Source: JAEXNA01 sp041676625 (GTDB lineage Bacteria > Vulcanimicrobiota > Xenobia > Xenobiales > JADMJV01). Taken from it: a DNA stretch of 24,070 nucleotides. This document shows, one piece after another, positions 22,136-24,070 of this stretch (position 1 is the first letter of the stretch; each line of letters starts with the position of its first letter). Both the position numbers and the translations under genes were made by a program. The stretch spans positions 1 to 24,070 of the forward strand of contig JBAYRN010000087.1 of NCBI GenBank assembly GCA_041676625.1. The letters run 5' to 3'. The notes beneath the pieces are model-generated. The model was given only the letters and a program-made list of their open reading frames with translations. It was not told where the DNA came from and made no database searches.

Positions 22136-22861
22136 ATGATGGAGATAGGGAAAGAGAAGTACACTCCTGAGAAGGACAAAATCATCCGCTCTATGCTCAG
22201 ACGGGCTCCCGATGAGGAAGCTGTCTGTGACGTGGTCGAGGCCCTCAGCGTCTATCCCGAGTCGGCCCTGAAGCGCGTGGCCGAGTTTGGCACCAGACTG
22301 GAAGTGTATGATGAAGACAGCGGCGACCAGTTCCCCAACTACATGCCCACCCTGCCCGATCCCCGGGTCGTGGGAGCCTACAACACCGTGGCCAACGTCT
22401 TGGGGATGGAGGACGACGATCTCTCGCCCTTCGTCTTGATCCACGAATTCGCTCACGCCCTGGATGCCTCTATGGGTGAGGTTAGCGAGCAGGGCGAATG
22501 GAAGGGTGCGCACCGGATCGCCAAGGCTACCAAGCAGGCCGTGCGCGACTACGCGACCTTCGATCCTTCTGAGTATCTGGCGGAAAACACCACCGCCTAC
22601 CTGGTGGCCGATGAGGCGCTGCACCCTCTGGTGGAAAAAGGGCTGCAAGAAGAGATCGCCATGGAGGGGATGTCGGTGCGTGAATATATACAGATGCACC
22701 AGAACTACAGCAACAGCCGGCTCCAACAGGTCGATCCCACAGGTTACGAGATGGTGGACAAGATGTTTAAGAATCTGGAGCAATTGCCTCCACCTCAGGT
22801 CAAGAAGGCCATGGACGAAGCTGAGTTTCAGGTGTTCCTGGACCAGCGCAAGGCCAGCTGA
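22136..22861 (+). CDS. HExxH zinc metallopeptidase, anthrax lethal-factor-like catalytic fold
   Basis: 241 residues from ATG 22136; a longer frame from 22046 adds an unlikely N-terminus, and no ribosome-binding site is clear. The zinc site is HEFAH at residues 103-107 (VLIHEFAHALD), followed about 43 residues later by SEYLAENTTAYL, where Glu150 fits the third ligand. This spacing and the 'AE...Y' pattern resemble the lethal-factor/Pro-Pro-endopeptidase (M34-type) catalytic domain. There is no signal peptide, so the enzyme would be cytosolic unless exported another way. The C-terminus is helical and charged. A short inverted repeat (22860-22881) follows. Confidence 0.8.
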   Translation: MMEIGKEKYTPEKDKIIRSMLRRAPDEEAVCDVVEALSVYPESALKRVAEFGTRLEVYDEDSGDQFPNYMPTLPDPRVVGAYNTVANVLGMEDDDLSPFVLIHEFAHALDASMGEVSEQGEWKGAHRIAKATKQAVRDYATFDPSEYLAENTTAYLVADEALHPLVEKGLQEEIAMEGMSVREYIQMHQNYSNSRLQQVDPTGYEMVDKMFKNLEQLPPPQVKKAMDEAEFQVFLDQRKAS

Positions 22862-22881
22862 GGATCCACCCCTAGATCCTC
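22860..22881 (+). terminator. Weak hairpin after the metallopeptidase
   Basis: GAGGATC (22860-22866) and GATCCTC (22875-22881) can pair with an 8-nt loop. No U-tract follows, so terminator function is doubtful. Confidence 0.3.
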
Positions 22882-22973
22882 TGTGGCCTGGTAGGAAACG
22901 ACTCCCATCCAGGAACCCGGATTCCACTAGCCAACCTATTCAATTATGAATCGCCCGGCCGGTGAGGCTCCCA

Positions 22974-24070
22974 ATGAGTGACGAGCACTCCGTCCAGCTT
23001 GAAGCATCGGTCCTCCTCCAGGAGGATTGCGGCCACTGCCTGGAGGAGTTGCAGCGGATGCTTTCGGTACGGACCGGAATTCAAAAGGTCCATCTCACCG
23101 AAACCCCCCCCAGGCTCTGTCTTCATTTCGATCCCAATTTGGTCACGGTCAGTTCGGTTGAGCGGATGGCTCGAGAGGTGGGTGGAGAGCTGGACGGGCG
23201 TTTCCAGCACCGGCGGTTTCAGATCCTCACCACCCACTCGGCCGACCTGGCCGGGGGCCTGGAACGCCGCCTCGGCGAACTCCAGGGTGTTCTGCACGCC
23301 AACGTCAACCTGGCCTCTTCCATCGTTTCGGTGGCCTACGATTCCGATAATCTGGATGCTGCTCGATTGGAGAAGATACTCCACGACAGCGGAGTGGAGG
23401 CTCGACAAGTCACGACCTGCGCGGGAACTTGCGGGCATCATCACGACCACCATCACCATCACCATCACCATGGTCATGATCACGACGAGCATCATCACAG
23501 CCACAGCCACAGTCACGGTCCGGGCTGTCAGCACGGCAAGGTACCGGAGTTTTTGCCCCCCTGGGTCAAAGAGCGATGGACCCTCATCCTGGTGGCCCTG
23601 GCCGGGCTGTTTTTTCTGTCCGGTTGGGTGGGGGAGACTTTCCTGGGGCTATCATCCAACGCAGCCCTAGTTTGCTACCTCCTGGCTTATCTGACCGGCG
23701 GCTACGATATTTCCACCCACGCGATTCCAGGTCTTCTCAAGGGGCGTTTCGATACCGATCTCTTGATGCTGGCGGCGGCAGCCGGCGCGGCGGCCCTGGG
23801 CAAATGGGCCGAGGGCGCTTTTTTGCTTTTCTTGTTTGCCCTGGGGCACGCCGGAGAGCATTACGCCCTGGATCGAGCCCGCAACGCCATCGATGCGCTG
23901 GGTGCGCTCATGCCCAGTCAGGCGGTGGTGCGCAGGGGCGAGGAATTGGTTACTCTCCCGGTTGCTCAACTGCAGTTGGGAGACACGGTGATGGTCCGGC
24001 CTGGAGACCGGATGCCGGTCGATGGCACGGTGGAGAAGGGCCGCTCCAGTGTGGACCAGAGCCCCATCAC
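22974..24070 (+). CDS. P1B-type heavy-metal-transporting ATPase (partial, runs off the window)
   Basis: The frame from ATG 22974 (GGTGAGG at 22961-22967 upstream) stays open to the window end, giving 365 residues of a longer enzyme. Two HMA-like ferredoxin-fold domains come first: residues ~8-72 with a DCGHC metal site, and ~82-145 without cysteines. A linker with 19 His codons follows. Membrane helices come next (TLILVALAGLFFLSGW, LVCYLLAYLTGGYDI, then DTDLLMLAAAAGAAALGKWAEGAFLLFLFALG). Then HAGEHYALDRARNAI leads into the actuator domain (LQLGDTVMVRPGDRMPVDG). This is the layout of Zn/Cd/Co/Pb-class exporters. The phosphorylation and ATP-binding domains lie beyond the window, so metal specificity cannot be confirmed. 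Confidence 0.92.
   Translation, partial: MSDEHSVQLEASVLLQEDCGHCLEELQRMLSVRTGIQKVHLTETPPRLCLHFDPNLVTVSSVERMAREVGGELDGRFQHRRFQILTTHSADLAGGLERRLGELQGVLHANVNLASSIVSVAYDSDNLDAARLEKILHDSGVEARQVTTCAGTCGHHHDHHHHHHHHGHDHDEHHHSHSHSHGPGCQHGKVPEFLPPWVKERWTLILVALAGLFFLSGWVGETFLGLSSNAALVCYLLAYLTGGYDISTHAIPGLLKGRFDTDLLMLAAAAGAAALGKWAEGAFLLFLFALGHAGEHYALDRARNAIDALGALMPSQAVVRRGEELVTLPVAQLQLGDTVMVRPGDRMPVDGTVEKGRSSVDQSPI
23436..23516 (+). repeat. CAT/CAC histidine-codon repeat
   Basis: 27 codons of which 19 encode His, interspersed with Asp, Ser, Glu and Gly, including eight consecutive His codons. It encodes the metal-binding linker of the P1B ATPase. The alternating CAT/CAC pattern is repeat-like and could expand or contract. 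Confidence 0.9.

Noticed and set aside
22067..22927. 286-residue open frame on the minus strand opposite the metallopeptidase
   Set aside because: It is an antisense shadow: the plus strand has a coherent HExxH protein, and the minus translation has no recognisable domain or ribosome-binding site.
23436..23516. CRISPR-like or satellite repeat
   Set aside because: It is an in-frame histidine-codon run with no spacers.
22944..23534. Minus-strand frame whose start looks like a membrane helix (Met/Val-rich)
   Set aside because: The Met/Val run is the reverse of the CAT/CAC histidine repeat in the P1B ATPase, not a real membrane protein.

Overview
The window reads as an ordinary stretch of bacterial chromosome, GC-rich by eye, with densely packed genes on both strands. 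I saw no insertion sequence, prophage, CRISPR array, rRNA or tRNA. The gene content fits a free-living, two-membrane or otherwise complex bacterium outside the best-known model groups. It includes a CarD/CdnL regulator, an infC with a non-AUG start, a receptor Ser/Thr kinase, a CHASE-PAS histidine kinase, a PilZ protein, a MEMO-family protein and methylmalonyl-CoA epimerase. I cannot fix the phylum from the sequence alone; myxobacteria, Cyanobacteria relatives, Eremiobacterota or Armatimonadota-like lineages would all be compatible.

Layout. Positions 60-2343 hold a five-gene envelope/general-stress cassette: a CsbD-like protein, then four overlapping genes for small amphipathic or membrane proteins (including DUF1469/Phage_holin_3_6-like and DUF3618-like), ended by a strong intrinsic terminator. 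Positions 2369-5929 hold an unknown multi-pass membrane protein, a membrane-anchored SH3-like protein, and a leftward three-gene set (acidic unknown, secreted unknown, EcsC-like). Positions 6103-7299 hold a tiny membrane protein, methylmalonyl-CoA epimerase and an overlapping unknown gene. Positions 7352-12138 hold two convergent membrane sensors: a CHASE-PAS-PAS histidine kinase, and a Ser/Thr kinase joined through one membrane helix to a TPR-like segment and a type-1 periplasmic binding protein domain. Positions 12275-14252 hold a PilZ protein, a mini zinc-ribbon candidate and an MFS transporter.

Positions 14348-18177 form a tightly overlapping operon: exported ankyrin protein, RlmL-like rRNA methyltransferase, double-GNAT acetyltransferase and DNA polymerase IV. 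A MEMO/AmmeMemoRadiSam-B protein runs convergent to it. Positions 19500-21330 hold a small secreted His-rich protein with a leader hairpin, then leftward infC and carD, each followed by its own terminator. Positions 21425-24070 hold a MarR regulator divergent from an HExxH metalloprotease resembling the anthrax lethal-factor catalytic domain, and the first third to half of a P1B-type heavy-metal ATPase with a 19-histidine linker, cut by the window edge.

The observations most worth following are the AUC start of infC, which an in-frame stop makes almost inescapable; the kinase/binding-protein receptor; the unknown gene translationally overlapped with mce that may be a decayed mutase-related protein; and the cytoplasmic lethal-factor-like peptidase next to a MarR regulator. 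Nothing here is a convincing new multi-gene system; most of the interest lies in single genes and expression signals.
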